A stretch of DNA of 43,517 nt from Opitutus sp. (GTDB lineage: Bacteria; Verrucomicrobiota; Verrucomicrobiia; Opitutales; Opitutaceae). The DNA lies in NCBI GenBank assembly GCA_013821985.1, contig PNJQ01000028.1:1-43517 (forward strand). The letters run 5' to 3'. This document shows, in pieces, positions 1 through 8,812 of the stretch. The notes below the pieces were generated by a model, which made no database searches, was not told the origin of the DNA, and saw only the letters and a program-made list of their open reading frames with translations. The first letter of the stretch is position 1. Every line of letters starts with the position of its first letter. The position numbers and the translations under genes are program-made.

Positions 1-591
1 GTCGTCACACTCCACGGCGGTGCGATCACGACGACGCGGACGCGCACGTGCGCGGCGATCGGTCGCGTCGCGCCGGAAGACGTGGCGGTGCATGGCTTGG
101 AAGCGGCCAGCGTCGCGGCGGATGCGCCGTTCGCGGACGAGTGGGAATATTTCGCCCGTCTCCGCGAGTCGGGACCGCTCGCGGCGCACTTCGCCTCGGC
201 GGAGAATCACCTTTTGAAATCGGTCTGGCCTTACGCGCGCAACGTGCCGGATTTTTCGCACGCCGGGCACACGACGAATTCGTGGGGCGCGTGGATCGAC
301 ACCGGCCGTTTGCTGCCGCAGTTCTTCCCGCAGTTTGCGGCAGCGAAATTAGAGCGGCTCGTGGCCGACCTCGGACTGCAGGCGGAACTCGATTCGCTCG
401 CGGGCACGCGCTGTCCGGTTGGGCGCCGCCGTTACCACGCCGCGCTCTATGACGCTCTGGCCGGTGCGCTGCTGCTGCTCACGTTGTTGCGCCGTCCGGA
501 ATTCGCGGCGGCGACGATTCCGTGGCTGCTGCAGATGAGCACGCTCGACCCCGAGCGGCGCGGGGAGATGCAGCAGGGGGATCTGTTTTAA
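1..591 (+). CDS. 3'-5' exonuclease of the DEDDh (RNase H-like) type, C-terminal part
   Basis: The frame is open from base 1, so the gene starts left of the window and its first acidic motif is missing. The visible ~196 residues keep what looks like the end of a DEDDh exonuclease: an ENHLLK segment at the place of the second motif and, about 55 residues from the end, H-A-A-L-Y-D followed by ALAGALLLL, matching the HxAxxD third motif that completes the two-metal site. Such proteins trim DNA or RNA 3' ends, either as polymerase III epsilon-like proofreaders or as stand-alone nucleases. The stop codon shares the tetranucleotide TTAA with the stop of the convergent glycosyltransferase gene. The family call rests on the third motif and overall layout; the substrate cannot be told. 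Confidence 0.55.
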   Translation, partial: VVTLHGGAITTTRTRTCAAIGRVAPEDVAVHGLEAASVAADAPFADEWEYFARLRESGPLAAHFASAENHLLKSVWPYARNVPDFSHAGHTTNSWGAWIDTGRLLPQFFPQFAAAKLERLVADLGLQAELDSLAGTRCPVGRRRYHAALYDALAGALLLLTLLRRPEFAAATIPWLLQMSTLDPERRGEMQQGDLF

Positions 592-1358
592 TCGAGCGGG
601 TAGTTTCTGAAGCCGGTGCGCTGTGCCAAAATTCGCAGAACGAACATCGGGTTGTGCACGAGGTAGCGTTTCCAAAGCCTGCGCGGCTCAGTCGCAAGGC
701 GGTGGAGCCATTCCAATCCGTTTCGCTGCATCCAGCGCGGGGCTTGGCGCACGCGGCCGGAATGAAAGTCGAACGCTGCGCCGACGCCGATGAGAACGGA
801 GGCATCGAGCTTGTCCCACGCTCCCGCCATGAATTGTTCCTGCTTGGGCGTGCTCAATCCCACCCAGACAATGTCGGCCCGGGATTCGGCGATCTGCGCA
901 GAGAGGCGAGCGAACTCGCCCGGTGTCAGTTCGCGAAATGGCGGCGAATGGGTCCCGACGATTTGGAGCCCAGGAAATTTCGCGCACAATCGATCCCGGA
1001 GTTGATCCGCGACGCCGGGGACGCCGCCAAAGAAAAAATGCCGCAGTCCCGCGACGCGGCCTGCGTCGCACAGGGCGAACAGCAAATCGGGTCCGTAGAC
1101 GCGAGTGATTGTGCGGTAACCGTGGGCGCGCCCGAGCCAGACTAACGGCATTCCGTCCGGGGTCGTGAACAGCGAGCAGTTGTAGGCGCGTCGCAACGCC
1201 GGGTTGCTGCGGGCAAGGTTCACGTTGTAAGCCGTCGCGCAGCAAACGTATCCACGTTGGCGGCGGGCATGTCCGTCCACCAAGTCCGTCACGGTTTGTT
1301 TGAGCGACAGCGCGTGCACGCCGGTGCCGAGGACGTTGAAGCGCGGGGGCGGAGTCAC
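588..1358 (-). CDS. WecG/TagA/CpsF family glycosyltransferase
   Basis: About 256 residues, the usual size for this family, which transfers N-acetylmannosamine(-uronate) or a related sugar to a lipid-linked acceptor in surface polysaccharide synthesis. Visible family marks are an N-terminal VLGTGV/HAL segment, TPDGMPLVW, the RVYGPDLL motif, the FFGG-(GxP) loop, the ADIVWVGLSTPKQE block and GVGAAFDFHSG followed by RAPRWMQRNGLEWLHRL-type residues. The frame is open far upstream into the MFS gene, but similarity begins just after a GTG at 1358, which I take as the start; there is no clear Shine-Dalgarno. It lies 41 bases after the MFS stop on the same strand, so the two are probably cotranscribed. 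The function is sure at family level; the exact sugar is unknown. Confidence 0.85.
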   Translation of the reverse strand: MTPPPRFNVLGTGVHALSLKQTVTDLVDGHARRQRGYVCCATAYNVNLARSNPALRRAYNCSLFTTPDGMPLVWLGRAHGYRTITRVYGPDLLFALCDAGRVAGLRHFFFGGVPGVADQLRDRLCAKFPGLQIVGTHSPPFRELTPGEFARLSAQIAESRADIVWVGLSTPKQEQFMAGAWDKLDASVLIGVGAAFDFHSGRVRQAPRWMQRNGLEWLHRLATEPRRLWKRYLVHNPMFVLRILAQRTGFRNYPLD

Positions 1359-1399
1359 GGGACGAGCTTGGGCAAGTGTCGGGTGCGAAGCAAACGCGC

Positions 1400-2632
1400 T
1401 CAGTGCGCCGCGGCGAACTGGGCTTCCTCGGCGGCGCGACGGCTGCGGAGCATGGCGACGAAGACGACGAGGTTGACGAGCAACAGGATCGCGAAGCAGA
1501 ACGGTGCGCCGCGCACGTCGATGAGCAACGTCATGAGCAGGATGAGCACCGTCCGGAGCGAGCGTTCCGCCACGAGAAAGAACACGTGCACGCGCCCCAT
1601 GATCGCGTTGGGCACGGACTCGAGCACGATGACGTTGCGCGCGACGCGCACGCCGGCGTTGCCGAGACCGAGCAGGAGCATCGCGAAGTAAAACGGCGCA
1701 ATGCGCGGCCAAACGACGAGCAGCGCAAGGGCGACGAGAAAGACGGCGGCGAGCGCGACGGTGGTTCGCGCGTGGTTCAGGCGCGCGGTGAGGAACGGCA
1801 CGCCGATGCCGGCGCAGAGCGCACCGAGGGCGAAGATCATCTCACCGCGTCCATAAACCGCGGGGCTCGCGTGCAGGGTTTGCGCGACGTAGATCGGGAA
1901 CAGGTAATTGCCGACCATGATGCCGAGGAACGGCACGAACGAGCAGAGCAGGAACGTCGAGAGCGCCGGGCGCGCGCGCAGCCAGGCCCACGCCTCGCCG
2001 ACCGCGCGCCAGGCGTTGGGCGCGGGTGCGGCCTTGGACTCGGCGGTCTGATGCGTCGCCTCGTAAGGAATCGTCGATTGGAGCACGAAGCTGATCGCGT
2101 AACTCCCGGCGTCGAGCAGGAGGATCGTGGTGAGGCTGACGTGGTCGAGCATCAGGCTCGCGAGTCCGCCGGCGAGCATCGAGGCCGTCTGGCCTTGGAT
2201 TTCCATCGCGCTCGTGAGGGATTGGTAATGCGCGCGGCCGAAGATTTGCTGGATGAAGGCGAATTTGGCGGGAAAATGCAGCGTGTAGTAGAACATCCCG
2301 CAGAAATAGACGGTGACGAGTTGCCACGTGGCATATTCACCGCGGAAGAAGCCGAGCAGTGCCATCGCGAGGGTCGCGGTGGCGCCAAAAATTTCGCTCA
2401 ACAGCAGCATCGTCTTGCGCGAATGCCGATCCACCCACGCGCCGTAGTAGGGCGCGAAAAGAAAGATCGCCAGCGTCGTGAGCGCGGTCGCCCACCCGTA
2501 GATCTGCGAACCGCCGGGGCGGTTCACGAGCAGCCACGGCACGGCGATGATCGTGATGCCCGAGCCGATCGACGACGTGAGATTGGCGGCGATGAGACGC
2601 TGCGCGCGCGGATCGCGGAGGAGGGCGTTCAT
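1400..2632 (-). CDS. MFS transporter (EntS/MFS_3-like exporter)
   Basis: 410 residues with about 12 hydrophobic segments, the normal architecture of the major facilitator superfamily. Between the second and third segments is GAWVDRHSRKTML, the typical MFS loop 2-3 motif (G-x-x-x-D-R-x-x-R-[RK]). The short SSIGSGITIIAVPWLLV start and the middle cytoplasmic loop rich in Ala/Pro (about residues 190-205) fit the MFS_3 group, which includes the enterobactin exporter EntS; these are usually drug or siderophore exporters. The start is ATG at 2632. It precedes the WecG-like gene by 41 bases, so it may belong to the same transcript, but no siderophore genes are present. Substrate unknown. Confidence 0.8.
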   Translation of the reverse strand: MNALLRDPRAQRLIAANLTSSIGSGITIIAVPWLLVNRPGGSQIYGWATALTTLAIFLFAPYYGAWVDRHSRKTMLLLSEIFGATATLAMALLGFFRGEYATWQLVTVYFCGMFYYTLHFPAKFAFIQQIFGRAHYQSLTSAMEIQGQTASMLAGGLASLMLDHVSLTTILLLDAGSYAISFVLQSTIPYEATHQTAESKAAPAPNAWRAVGEAWAWLRARPALSTFLLCSFVPFLGIMVGNYLFPIYVAQTLHASPAVYGRGEMIFALGALCAGIGVPFLTARLNHARTTVALAAVFLVALALLVVWPRIAPFYFAMLLLGLGNAGVRVARNVIVLESVPNAIMGRVHVFFLVAERSLRTVLILLMTLLIDVRGAPFCFAILLLVNLVVFVAMLRSRRAAEEAQFAAAH

Positions 2633-2727
2633 CGAGCGGTCAGGATTGGGTCACCACGAAAGAGAGACAATCGGAAGAGCTGGCCACGAAGAGGCACAAA
2701 GAAGGTTTGTCCTGCCTCCGGAGTGTT

Positions 2728-2747
2728 CCGCGCGCCTAGAGGCGCGG
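2728..2747. repeat. Small GC-rich hairpin in the M28-MFS gap
   Basis: An imperfect inverted repeat (CCGCG..CGCCT against AGGCGCGG, a two-base bulge) sits between the stop of the M28 gene and the start of the MFS gene, both on the minus strand. A stretch just beside it (about 2650-2706) carries CCACGAA and CCACGAAG words of the same flavour as the larger inverted repeats near 41 kb. It could act as a transcription attenuator or simply be a dispersed repeat; no T-run follows it on the minus strand. Confidence 0.4.
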
Positions 2748-2809
2748 TGGGAATTTCAGCGGCGAGCGATTTTTTGGGCCTTTTCGTGGCAACGTTGGAT
2801 TGGTTCCGC

Positions 2810-4195
2810 TCACAGCCCGTGCCGATCGACGAGATAGACGAGCGCGGCCATGGCGGCGGCGCCGAGTTCGAGTTCGCGCTTGTTCACCTTGTCGATCGTG
2901 TCGGCGCGAGTGTGGTGAATGTCGAAGTAGCGCTGCGCCTCGGGAATGAGGCCCGCGACGGTGTTGCCCTTGGCCATGAGCGGGCCGACGTCGGCGCCGC
3001 CGCGGCCGGCTTGGAAAATGAAGACGCCGTAGGGTTCGAAGAGCGGTTTAAAGCGCGCGGCCTTGAGGTGCGCGTCGCCCGCAGCGTTGCCGATGTTGAA
3101 GCCGCGGGCGGAGTAGCCGCCTCCGTCGGTTTCGAGCGCGAGGACGTGGTTCTCTTTTTTATCGCCGGCGATGCGCGCATATTCGAGCGCGCCGCGCAGG
3201 CCGTTTTCCTCGTTGGCGAAGAGCACGCAACGGATCGTGTGCTTCGGCTGGTAACCGATCGCCTTCAGAAGGCGGAGCACCTCGATCGATTGAATGCAAC
3301 CGGCGCCGTCGTCGTGCGCGCCGGGCGAGACGTCCCATGAATCGAGGTGGCCGCCGACGAGAATGACTTTTTCCGGAAACTCGGAACCCCGGATTTCGCC
3401 GATAACGTTGGCGGAGGGCGCGTCGGGGAGCCAGCGCGAGTTGATCTGCATCGTGACGGTGAGTTCCGCGTCGGCCCGGAGAGCGGCGCTCAGTTGGTTC
3501 GCGGCGAGCGTGCTCAACGCGGCGGCGGGAATGCGCGGCGCGTCGGGAAGGTAAGTCGTGTTGCCGGTGTGCGGGAGGTCGTCGAGCGCGTGCGTGAGCG
3601 AGCGGACGAGGACGCCGACGGCGCCGCGTTTCGCGGCTTCGGCGGGGCCACGGTTGCGCTGTGCACCGGCTTCGCCGTAGGCCTGGCCGGGGATGACGTA
3701 GCGCGGGTTCATGGCGCCATTGAAGAAAACGATTTTGCCTTTCACATCCGCATTTTTGAGCGCCTCGACGGACGGGAGTTCGATGACGGGCGCGGTGAGG
3801 CCGGCGGGATCGGTCGGCACGGAGCCGCCGAGGGCGAGCGCGGCGAGCGGGGTGCGCGTGCCGGCGGTGAGAAACTCGACGCGCTCCGGCGCGCCGCGTT
3901 CCCAATGCGGGACCATGACGGGTTGCAGTTCGGTGCGGTCGCAGCCGAGCGCGCGGAGCTGGGCCTCGGCCCATTTCGTCGATCCCTCATAGGCGGCGGA
4001 GCCGGAGAGTCGGCCGGGAAATTTCTCCGTCAGCTCGCGGAGTTGTTCGAAAGCGGGGCTGTCAACGAGCGCGGCGTCGTAGATGCGGCGCAGCATTTGC
4101 GCATCCCCGAGGTCGATGGGGGGCGCGGGCTTTTCCTGGGCGGGGAGGGTGGAGGCGAAAACCACCGACGCGGCGAGGAGCGGAAGAAGGCGCAT
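2810..4195 (-). CDS. Secreted M28 family zinc aminopeptidase with PA domain
   Basis: 461 residues. An N-terminal signal peptide (residues 1-19, ending LPAQ) sends it out of the cytoplasm. Residues ~110-245 resemble a protease-associated insert (KGKIVFFNGAM, GAVGVLVRSL). The catalytic part carries the full M28 metal set: H283 in GGHLDSWD, D295 in HDDGAG, the E329-E330 pair in NEENG, D357 in ETDGGG, and H428 in the HHTRADT stretch near the end. These enzymes are co-catalytic two-zinc aminopeptidases or carboxypeptidases of the periplasm or medium. Length and domain order match the glutamate carboxypeptidase/plasma-type M28 group. It probably works with the S46 and M13 peptidases in this window in peptide breakdown. 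Start ATG at 4195. Confidence 0.9.
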   Translation of the reverse strand: MRLLPLLAASVVFASTLPAQEKPAPPIDLGDAQMLRRIYDAALVDSPAFEQLRELTEKFPGRLSGSAAYEGSTKWAEAQLRALGCDRTELQPVMVPHWERGAPERVEFLTAGTRTPLAALALGGSVPTDPAGLTAPVIELPSVEALKNADVKGKIVFFNGAMNPRYVIPGQAYGEAGAQRNRGPAEAAKRGAVGVLVRSLTHALDDLPHTGNTTYLPDAPRIPAAALSTLAANQLSAALRADAELTVTMQINSRWLPDAPSANVIGEIRGSEFPEKVILVGGHLDSWDVSPGAHDDGAGCIQSIEVLRLLKAIGYQPKHTIRCVLFANEENGLRGALEYARIAGDKKENHVLALETDGGGYSARGFNIGNAAGDAHLKAARFKPLFEPYGVFIFQAGRGGADVGPLMAKGNTVAGLIPEAQRYFDIHHTRADTIDKVNKRELELGAAAMAALVYLVDRHGL

Positions 4196-4360
4196 CGCGC
4201 GAGATTTCGCCGGCGCGGTGCAGTGCGCAAGCGGGGAGTTACGACTGGCCGCACAGCGGGGTGCCGGCGCAGGCGGAACACGCGGGCGGGCGGAGGGAAA
4301 TCACACCGCGTGGATGATTCTCGCCCGTCGCCGATGGGCGCCTTTGCGCGAGGCGAAAGG

Positions 4361-5332
4361 TCAAAACCACTTCCGCCGCTTCAGATAGATGTAAGTGAGC
4401 AGCGTGAAAAACAGCACCACGCCGAGCGCGCCGCCGTAGCCGAAGCGCGAGCGAAGCTCCGGCATGCCTTCGAAGTTCATGCCATACCACGTGCCGACGA
4501 CCATGACGGGAATCGTGATCGCGGTCAGCGCGGTGAGAAACTTGATGCCCTCGTTCGCCTCGAAGGCCGCTTTGTTCAGGTAGATGTCGAACGCCATCAT
4601 CAGGCGTTCGTGGTAGCTGTTTGCGATGTCCTCGAAGCGCACGAGGTTGTCGCGCAGATCGCGATAATAGGGGAGCAGCGTGTTGCGAATCATCTTCGAG
4701 TCGCCGCGGGCGAGGCGGTCGATCACGTCGCGCTGCGGGCGCACGATCTGGCGGAGCTTCGAAAAATCCGAGCGCGCGTGCAGCATCTCCTGCATGAAAG
4801 ATTCCGACGTCGATTTGCGCAGCATCACGTCCTCCAGTTCCTCGAGCTCCGTGCGGAGTTCGTCGAGCACGGGCGCGAAGTTGTCGATCATCAGGTCGAG
4901 CATCGTGTGCGCGATGCGATCGGGACCGCGCGGAGCGAGGGCGGTGTTTTTCGCGGCGCGGTCCTTCAGCGTCGTGACCGACCGCAGCGGGTGCCGGTGG
5001 TAGGTGACGAAGAAATCCTTGCCCAGGAACATATCGAGTTCGGTCGTGGCGAACTTCTCCTTGCGCGTGAAATCCACGGCGTGCGTCACCATGAACAGGT
5101 AATCCTCGTAGTCCTCGATCTTCGGCAGGTCGCTCGGCGCGACGCAGTCCTCGATGGCAAGCGGGTGGAACTGAAAGACGCCCTCGAGGATCGATTTCGT
5201 TTCCTCGTCCGTCGGGTTGTCGAGATCGACCCAGAGAATGAGGCCCTTGTCGGCGCGAACGAGGCGCAGCGCCTCCACTTCGAGGTCGCGACCGACCAGC
5301 TTGCCGTCGCTGAAAATGAAGGAATGAATCAT
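4361..5332 (-). CDS. corA: CorA family magnesium/cobalt channel
   Basis: 323 residues, close to the classical CorA length (316 in E. coli). The large N-terminal cytoplasmic domain is followed by two C-terminal membrane helices; the first ends in VGTWYGMNFEGMPEL, containing the selectivity-filter YGMNF motif that defines the family. The short C-terminus ends in basic residues (KRRKWF), as expected for a cytoplasmic tail. The frame is open 76 codons further upstream, but similarity starts at the ATG at 5332 (MIHSFIF), which I chose. It is transcribed divergently from the S46 peptidase gene, with 170 bases between the starts. The role is Mg2+ (also Co2+/Ni2+) uptake as a pentamer. Confidence 0.93.
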   Translation of the reverse strand: MIHSFIFSDGKLVGRDLEVEALRLVRADKGLILWVDLDNPTDEETKSILEGVFQFHPLAIEDCVAPSDLPKIEDYEDYLFMVTHAVDFTRKEKFATTELDMFLGKDFFVTYHRHPLRSVTTLKDRAAKNTALAPRGPDRIAHTMLDLMIDNFAPVLDELRTELEELEDVMLRKSTSESFMQEMLHARSDFSKLRQIVRPQRDVIDRLARGDSKMIRNTLLPYYRDLRDNLVRFEDIANSYHERLMMAFDIYLNKAAFEANEGIKFLTALTAITIPVMVVGTWYGMNFEGMPELRSRFGYGGALGVVLFFTLLTYIYLKRRKWF

Positions 5333-5502
5333 GCGCTCGCGAGGATGCTGCGCTGCGCTCCGGCGGTGGCAAGCCCGGGCTCGTCCGCGGCCGCGGGGGT
5401 TCGTCGCGGCGAATGCGCCGGCTGTCGCGAATTGGCCCGGCTTGGCCCAAAACGGGATTGTCTCGCGCGCGGCCGGCCGCGTTACTCGATGCTCCTTTCC
5501 CC

Positions 5503-7575
5503 ATGAAACTCCCCCGTGTTTTGCGAATTGTTTCCCTGGCGGCCGCGGTCGGTGCCGCACTGATCGTGCGCGCCGACGACGGCATGTGGCTGCTGAATAA
5601 CCCGCCGCTCGCGCAATTGAAGGAGCGCTACGGCTTCGAGCCGTCCGCCGCGTGGCTCGAGCACGTGCAGCGTTCCGCGGTGCGCTTCAACAACGGCGGC
5701 TCCGGTTCGTTCGCGTCGGCGGACGGCCTGATCATCACGAATCACCACGTGGGTTTCGATGCGATCTTCAAGCTCAGCACCAAGGAGCACGATCTGCTCA
5801 AGGAAGGCTTCCATGCAAAGACCCGCACCGAGGAGCGCAAGTGCGTCGATCTCGAGTTGAACGTGCTGCAATCGATCGAGGACGTCACCGCGAAGGTGAA
5901 CGCCGGCGTGCGCGCCGACATGTCGCCGGCCGAAGTGCTCGCCGCGCGCAACACCGCCAAGGCGGCGATCGAAAAGGAATCCTTCGACGCCACCGGTCTG
6001 CGCAGCGACGTCGTGGTGCTCTACCAGGGCGCGCAATACCACCTCTACCGCTACAAGGTCTATACGGACGTGCGGCTCGTGTTCGCGCCCGAGGAACAGG
6101 CGGCGTTCTTCGGTGGTGATCCGGACAACTTCGAGTATCCGCGCTTCAATTTGGACATCGCCCTCTTTCGCGCCTACGAGAACGGCCAGCCTGCGAAGGT
6201 GGAGCATTTCCTGAAATGGAATCCGGCCGGCACGCAGGAGGGCGATCTGGTGTTCCTCGCCGGCCATCCCGGCACGACGCAGCGGCTCATCACGATGGCC
6301 GAACTCGAATATGCGCGCGACATCCAGGTGCCGGGCGCGCTGCGCTGGATGAAGAGCCGCGAAGTGCTGCTGAACAGCTTTGCCAAACGCGGGCAGGAAA
6401 ACGCGCGCCAGGTGCAGGACGAAATTCGCGGCATCGAAAACAGCCGCAAGGTCTATGACGGCCGCATCGGCGGACTGCTCGATCCGGAGCTGGTTGCCGC
6501 CAAACAGGCCGAGGAGGACGCGCTCCGCAAGTTTGCGCAGGATAAACCGGAACTCGGGGCGAGCGACGCCTGGGACAAAATCGCCGAGGCGCAGCGCGTC
6601 ATCGCGAGCACCGCGGTGCGGAACAGTTTCCTCGAGACGTATTTCTTCAACTCCGACCTCTACAAGGTCGCGCGCGACCTCGTCCGCTCGTCAATCGAGG
6701 GCGCCAAGCCGAACGGCGAGCGCCTGCCTGAATATCGCGATTCCGCCAAAACGACCTTCGAACTCGCGCTCTTCTCCGCGAAGCCGATCCACCCGGAAGT
6801 GGAGAAACTGAAGATCGAGCACTACCTCACGCTCATGGCGATGGAACTTGGAGCGAATGATCCCGCGGTGCAGACCGCGCTTGGTGGCAAATCCCCTGCG
6901 GCCCGCGCGGCCGAACTCGTGCAGGGCACGCAGGTGCTCGCTGTCGCACACCGCAAGGCGCTCTACGGCCAGCCCGCCGCCGCACTGGCCAAGACGAACG
7001 ATTCGATGGTGCAGCTTGCGCTGGCGATGGAGCCGTTCGCCCGCGCCACGCGCAAGACCATCGATCAGCAGAACGAGGCGAAGCAGCAGGCGCACGCGCG
7101 CATCGCCAAGGTCCGTTACGCGAAGGACGGCGACAAAGTTTCGCCCGACGCGACGTTCACGCTGCGCCTGTCCTACGGCGCCGTGAAAGGCATCGATGGT
7201 GCCGGCAACCAGGTGCCCGCCTACACGAAGCTCGGCGGCATGGCGGAGCGCGCGGCGGAGCGCGGCAACGTCTCGCCCTACAATCTGCCCGAGAGCTGGG
7301 CGGCGGCGAAGGGCCGGCTGAACGCCGACGTGCCGTTCAATTTCATCAGCACCTGCTACAGCATCGGTGGAAATTCGGGCAGCCCCGTGATGAATCGGAA
7401 CGGCGAGTTCATCGGCATCATCTTCGACGGCAGCATCGAGACGCTGGTGTGGAACTACGCGTTCACCGAGGCGCGCGCCCGTTCGATCAGCGTGGATGTG
7501 CGTGGCATCATCGAAGCGATGCGCAGCGTTTACGGCGCGGATGCGCTGGTGGACGAGTTGCTCGGGAAGAAGTAA
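5503..7575 (+). CDS. S46 family dipeptidyl-peptidase (DPP7-like)
   Basis: 690 residues with a signal peptide (about 1-24, ending VRADD). S46 peptidases are chymotrypsin-fold serine enzymes of the periplasm that remove dipeptides from peptide N-termini. The triad is visible: H82 in GLIITNHHVG, D218 in NFEYPRFNLDIALF, and S625 in GGNSGSPVMN. Eighteen residues after the serine, G643 in FDGSIE stands where DPP7 has Gly and DPP11 has Arg (S648/G666 and S655/R673 in the Porphyromonas enzymes, from memory), so a hydrophobic P1 preference is expected rather than Asp/Glu. The WLLNNPP start after the signal is typical. The ATG at 5503 is chosen because the signal peptide starts there; the open frame extends 30 codons upstream without similarity. 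Confidence 0.93.
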   Translation: MKLPRVLRIVSLAAAVGAALIVRADDGMWLLNNPPLAQLKERYGFEPSAAWLEHVQRSAVRFNNGGSGSFASADGLIITNHHVGFDAIFKLSTKEHDLLKEGFHAKTRTEERKCVDLELNVLQSIEDVTAKVNAGVRADMSPAEVLAARNTAKAAIEKESFDATGLRSDVVVLYQGAQYHLYRYKVYTDVRLVFAPEEQAAFFGGDPDNFEYPRFNLDIALFRAYENGQPAKVEHFLKWNPAGTQEGDLVFLAGHPGTTQRLITMAELEYARDIQVPGALRWMKSREVLLNSFAKRGQENARQVQDEIRGIENSRKVYDGRIGGLLDPELVAAKQAEEDALRKFAQDKPELGASDAWDKIAEAQRVIASTAVRNSFLETYFFNSDLYKVARDLVRSSIEGAKPNGERLPEYRDSAKTTFELALFSAKPIHPEVEKLKIEHYLTLMAMELGANDPAVQTALGGKSPAARAAELVQGTQVLAVAHRKALYGQPAAALAKTNDSMVQLALAMEPFARATRKTIDQQNEAKQQAHARIAKVRYAKDGDKVSPDATFTLRLSYGAVKGIDGAGNQVPAYTKLGGMAERAAERGNVSPYNLPESWAAAKGRLNADVPFNFISTCYSIGGNSGSPVMNRNGEFIGIIFDGSIETLVWNYAFTEARARSISVDVRGIIEAMRSVYGADALVDELLGKK

Positions 7576-7724
7576 CGGGGCGCCGTCTGGGGTCACGGAC
7601 ATGAAGCCGACCGGTTGGCCGCTTTCGGGCCGCCTGTCGGCAGCGTGTCATCTGCGGCGCCGGCGGCGGCTTGGGTGGCACCACGCGTTGGACAATCGCG
7701 CGAAAACACCCACGCTCCGCGGCG

Positions 7725-8177
7725 ATGCGTTACTGGGATGATCTGCAGGTCGGCGAGAAATTTGGCACGGCGGAATACGCGATGACGGCCGAGGAAATCG
7801 TCGCGTTCGCGCGGCAGTATGATCCGCAGCCGTTTCACACCGATCCGGCGGCGGCGCAGCAATCGTTTTTCGGCGAACACGTGGCGAGCGGCTGGCACAC
7901 TGCGGCGGTCAGTATGCGCCTGATGGTGCAGGGCGAGATGGCCGTCGTGGGCGGCGTGATCGGGCATGTGATCGAGGAGCTGCGCTTTCCGCGCCCGGTG
8001 CGGCCGGGCGACCGCTTGCGCGTCGTGCAGGAGGTCGTGGAGAAGACGGAGTTTCCCGGCCGGCCGACCCATGGGCGGATCAAGCTGCGCTGCCGCACGT
8101 TCAACCACGACGGCAAGCTCGTCCAGGACATGACAGCCAATCTCGTCATTCAGCGGCGCGGCGCGGGGGCGGTCTGA
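7725..8177 (+). CDS. MaoC-like (R)-specific enoyl-CoA hydratase/dehydratase
   Basis: 150 residues, a single hotdog-fold domain, the usual size for stand-alone MaoC proteins. The catalytic Asp/His motif is present: D33 and H38 in QYDPQPFHTDP, followed by the ASGWH helix segment; the C-terminal half has the RFPRPVRPGDRLRV pattern. Members hydrate trans-2-enoyl-CoA or similar thioesters in fatty-acid or branched acid metabolism. The ATG at 7725 gives MRYWDDLQVGEKF, the standard family beginning. It follows the S46 gene by 149 bases with no link in function. Specific substrate not inferable. Confidence 0.88.
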   Translation: MRYWDDLQVGEKFGTAEYAMTAEEIVAFARQYDPQPFHTDPAAAQQSFFGEHVASGWHTAAVSMRLMVQGEMAVVGGVIGHVIEELRFPRPVRPGDRLRVVQEVVEKTEFPGRPTHGRIKLRCRTFNHDGKLVQDMTANLVIQRRGAGAV

Positions 8178-8284
8178 ATTGGCCGGTCCGGCTCGCCGTC
8201 AAATTTCGGCGGTTTGAGCCGAATCGCTCCGGGTCGGGCGCAATCGGCTTTCGCCGCTTCGGCGATGTCGCGCAGAGTGCGCGT

Positions 8285-8812
8285 ATGAATCTACCCCGTC
8301 TCTCGCTCTGCGCGTTGGTAATGTTCGCCGGCCCTGCGGTGGCGCAAACGATTCCGCCGCGTGCCCCGTTCCCCGCGGCAACTGTCGCCGCGTCAGCCGC
8401 GCCGACTTCCCCGGCGAAACTCACGCCGGACGAAATCGCCGCCGAGCGGGAACGATTCGCCCGGGAAGTGCTCGCGACGATCGCGGGACGCGAAAAAGAG
8501 CCGGCCGAAACGGTTTTCAAAAACATTCAGGGATTCAAAGGCGTGCCCGCGGGCCGGCTCGTCGCGATCATGAACCAGGGTTACGCGCGCTCGCTCGGCG
8601 TGAGCTGCACGCACTGCCACGACACCGCCGCGTGGGACAGTGATGACCAGCGTCCGAAGCGGGCGGCGCGCGAGATGCGTGAGCTCACGGCGAAGCTCAA
8701 CCGCGAATTGTTGCCGCTGCTCAAGCAACTCGACAGCAAGAATCCCGTCGTGAATTGCACCACGTGTCATCGCGGCGAAGTGAAGCCTGCGACGGATCTG
8801 GCGCGCCGTTGA
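8285..8812 (+). CDS. Diheme c-type cytochrome of the photosynthetic reaction-centre cytochrome family
   Basis: 175 residues with a signal peptide (1-20, ending AVA-Q). Two heme attachment sites are visible, C108-THC-H112 and C158-TTC-H162. The segment before the first, with M96 about 12 residues ahead of the CxxCH in a helix (IMNQGYARSLGVSC), is the arrangement of the reaction-centre cytochrome subunit family (CytoC_RC), where the helix Met is the sixth heme ligand. Non-phototrophic Verrucomicrobiota and Acidobacteriota commonly carry such short versions, which are half the length of the four-heme phototroph subunit. It should be a periplasmic electron carrier; partner unknown, and no photosynthesis gene is near. 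Start ATG at 8285. Confidence 0.85.
   Translation: MNLPRLSLCALVMFAGPAVAQTIPPRAPFPAATVAASAAPTSPAKLTPDEIAAERERFAREVLATIAGREKEPAETVFKNIQGFKGVPAGRLVAIMNQGYARSLGVSCTHCHDTAAWDSDDQRPKRAAREMRELTAKLNRELLPLLKQLDSKNPVVNCTTCHRGEVKPATDLARR

Noticed and set aside
4196-4360. A gene between M28 and CorA
   Set aside because: The open frame here is antisense carry-over of the CorA region with an Arg-rich composition; no start or motif supports it.
1376-5506. Two very long plus-strand open frames (654 and 719 codons) across the MFS, M28 and CorA genes
   Set aside because: Both are antisense to well-supported genes and have the Arg/Glu/Ala-rich composition of GC-driven shadow frames, with no domain.
8178-8284. 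A small gene or RNA between the MaoC and cytochrome genes
   Set aside because: 107 bases with no start plus Shine-Dalgarno, no hairpin with a T-run and no recognisable RNA motif.
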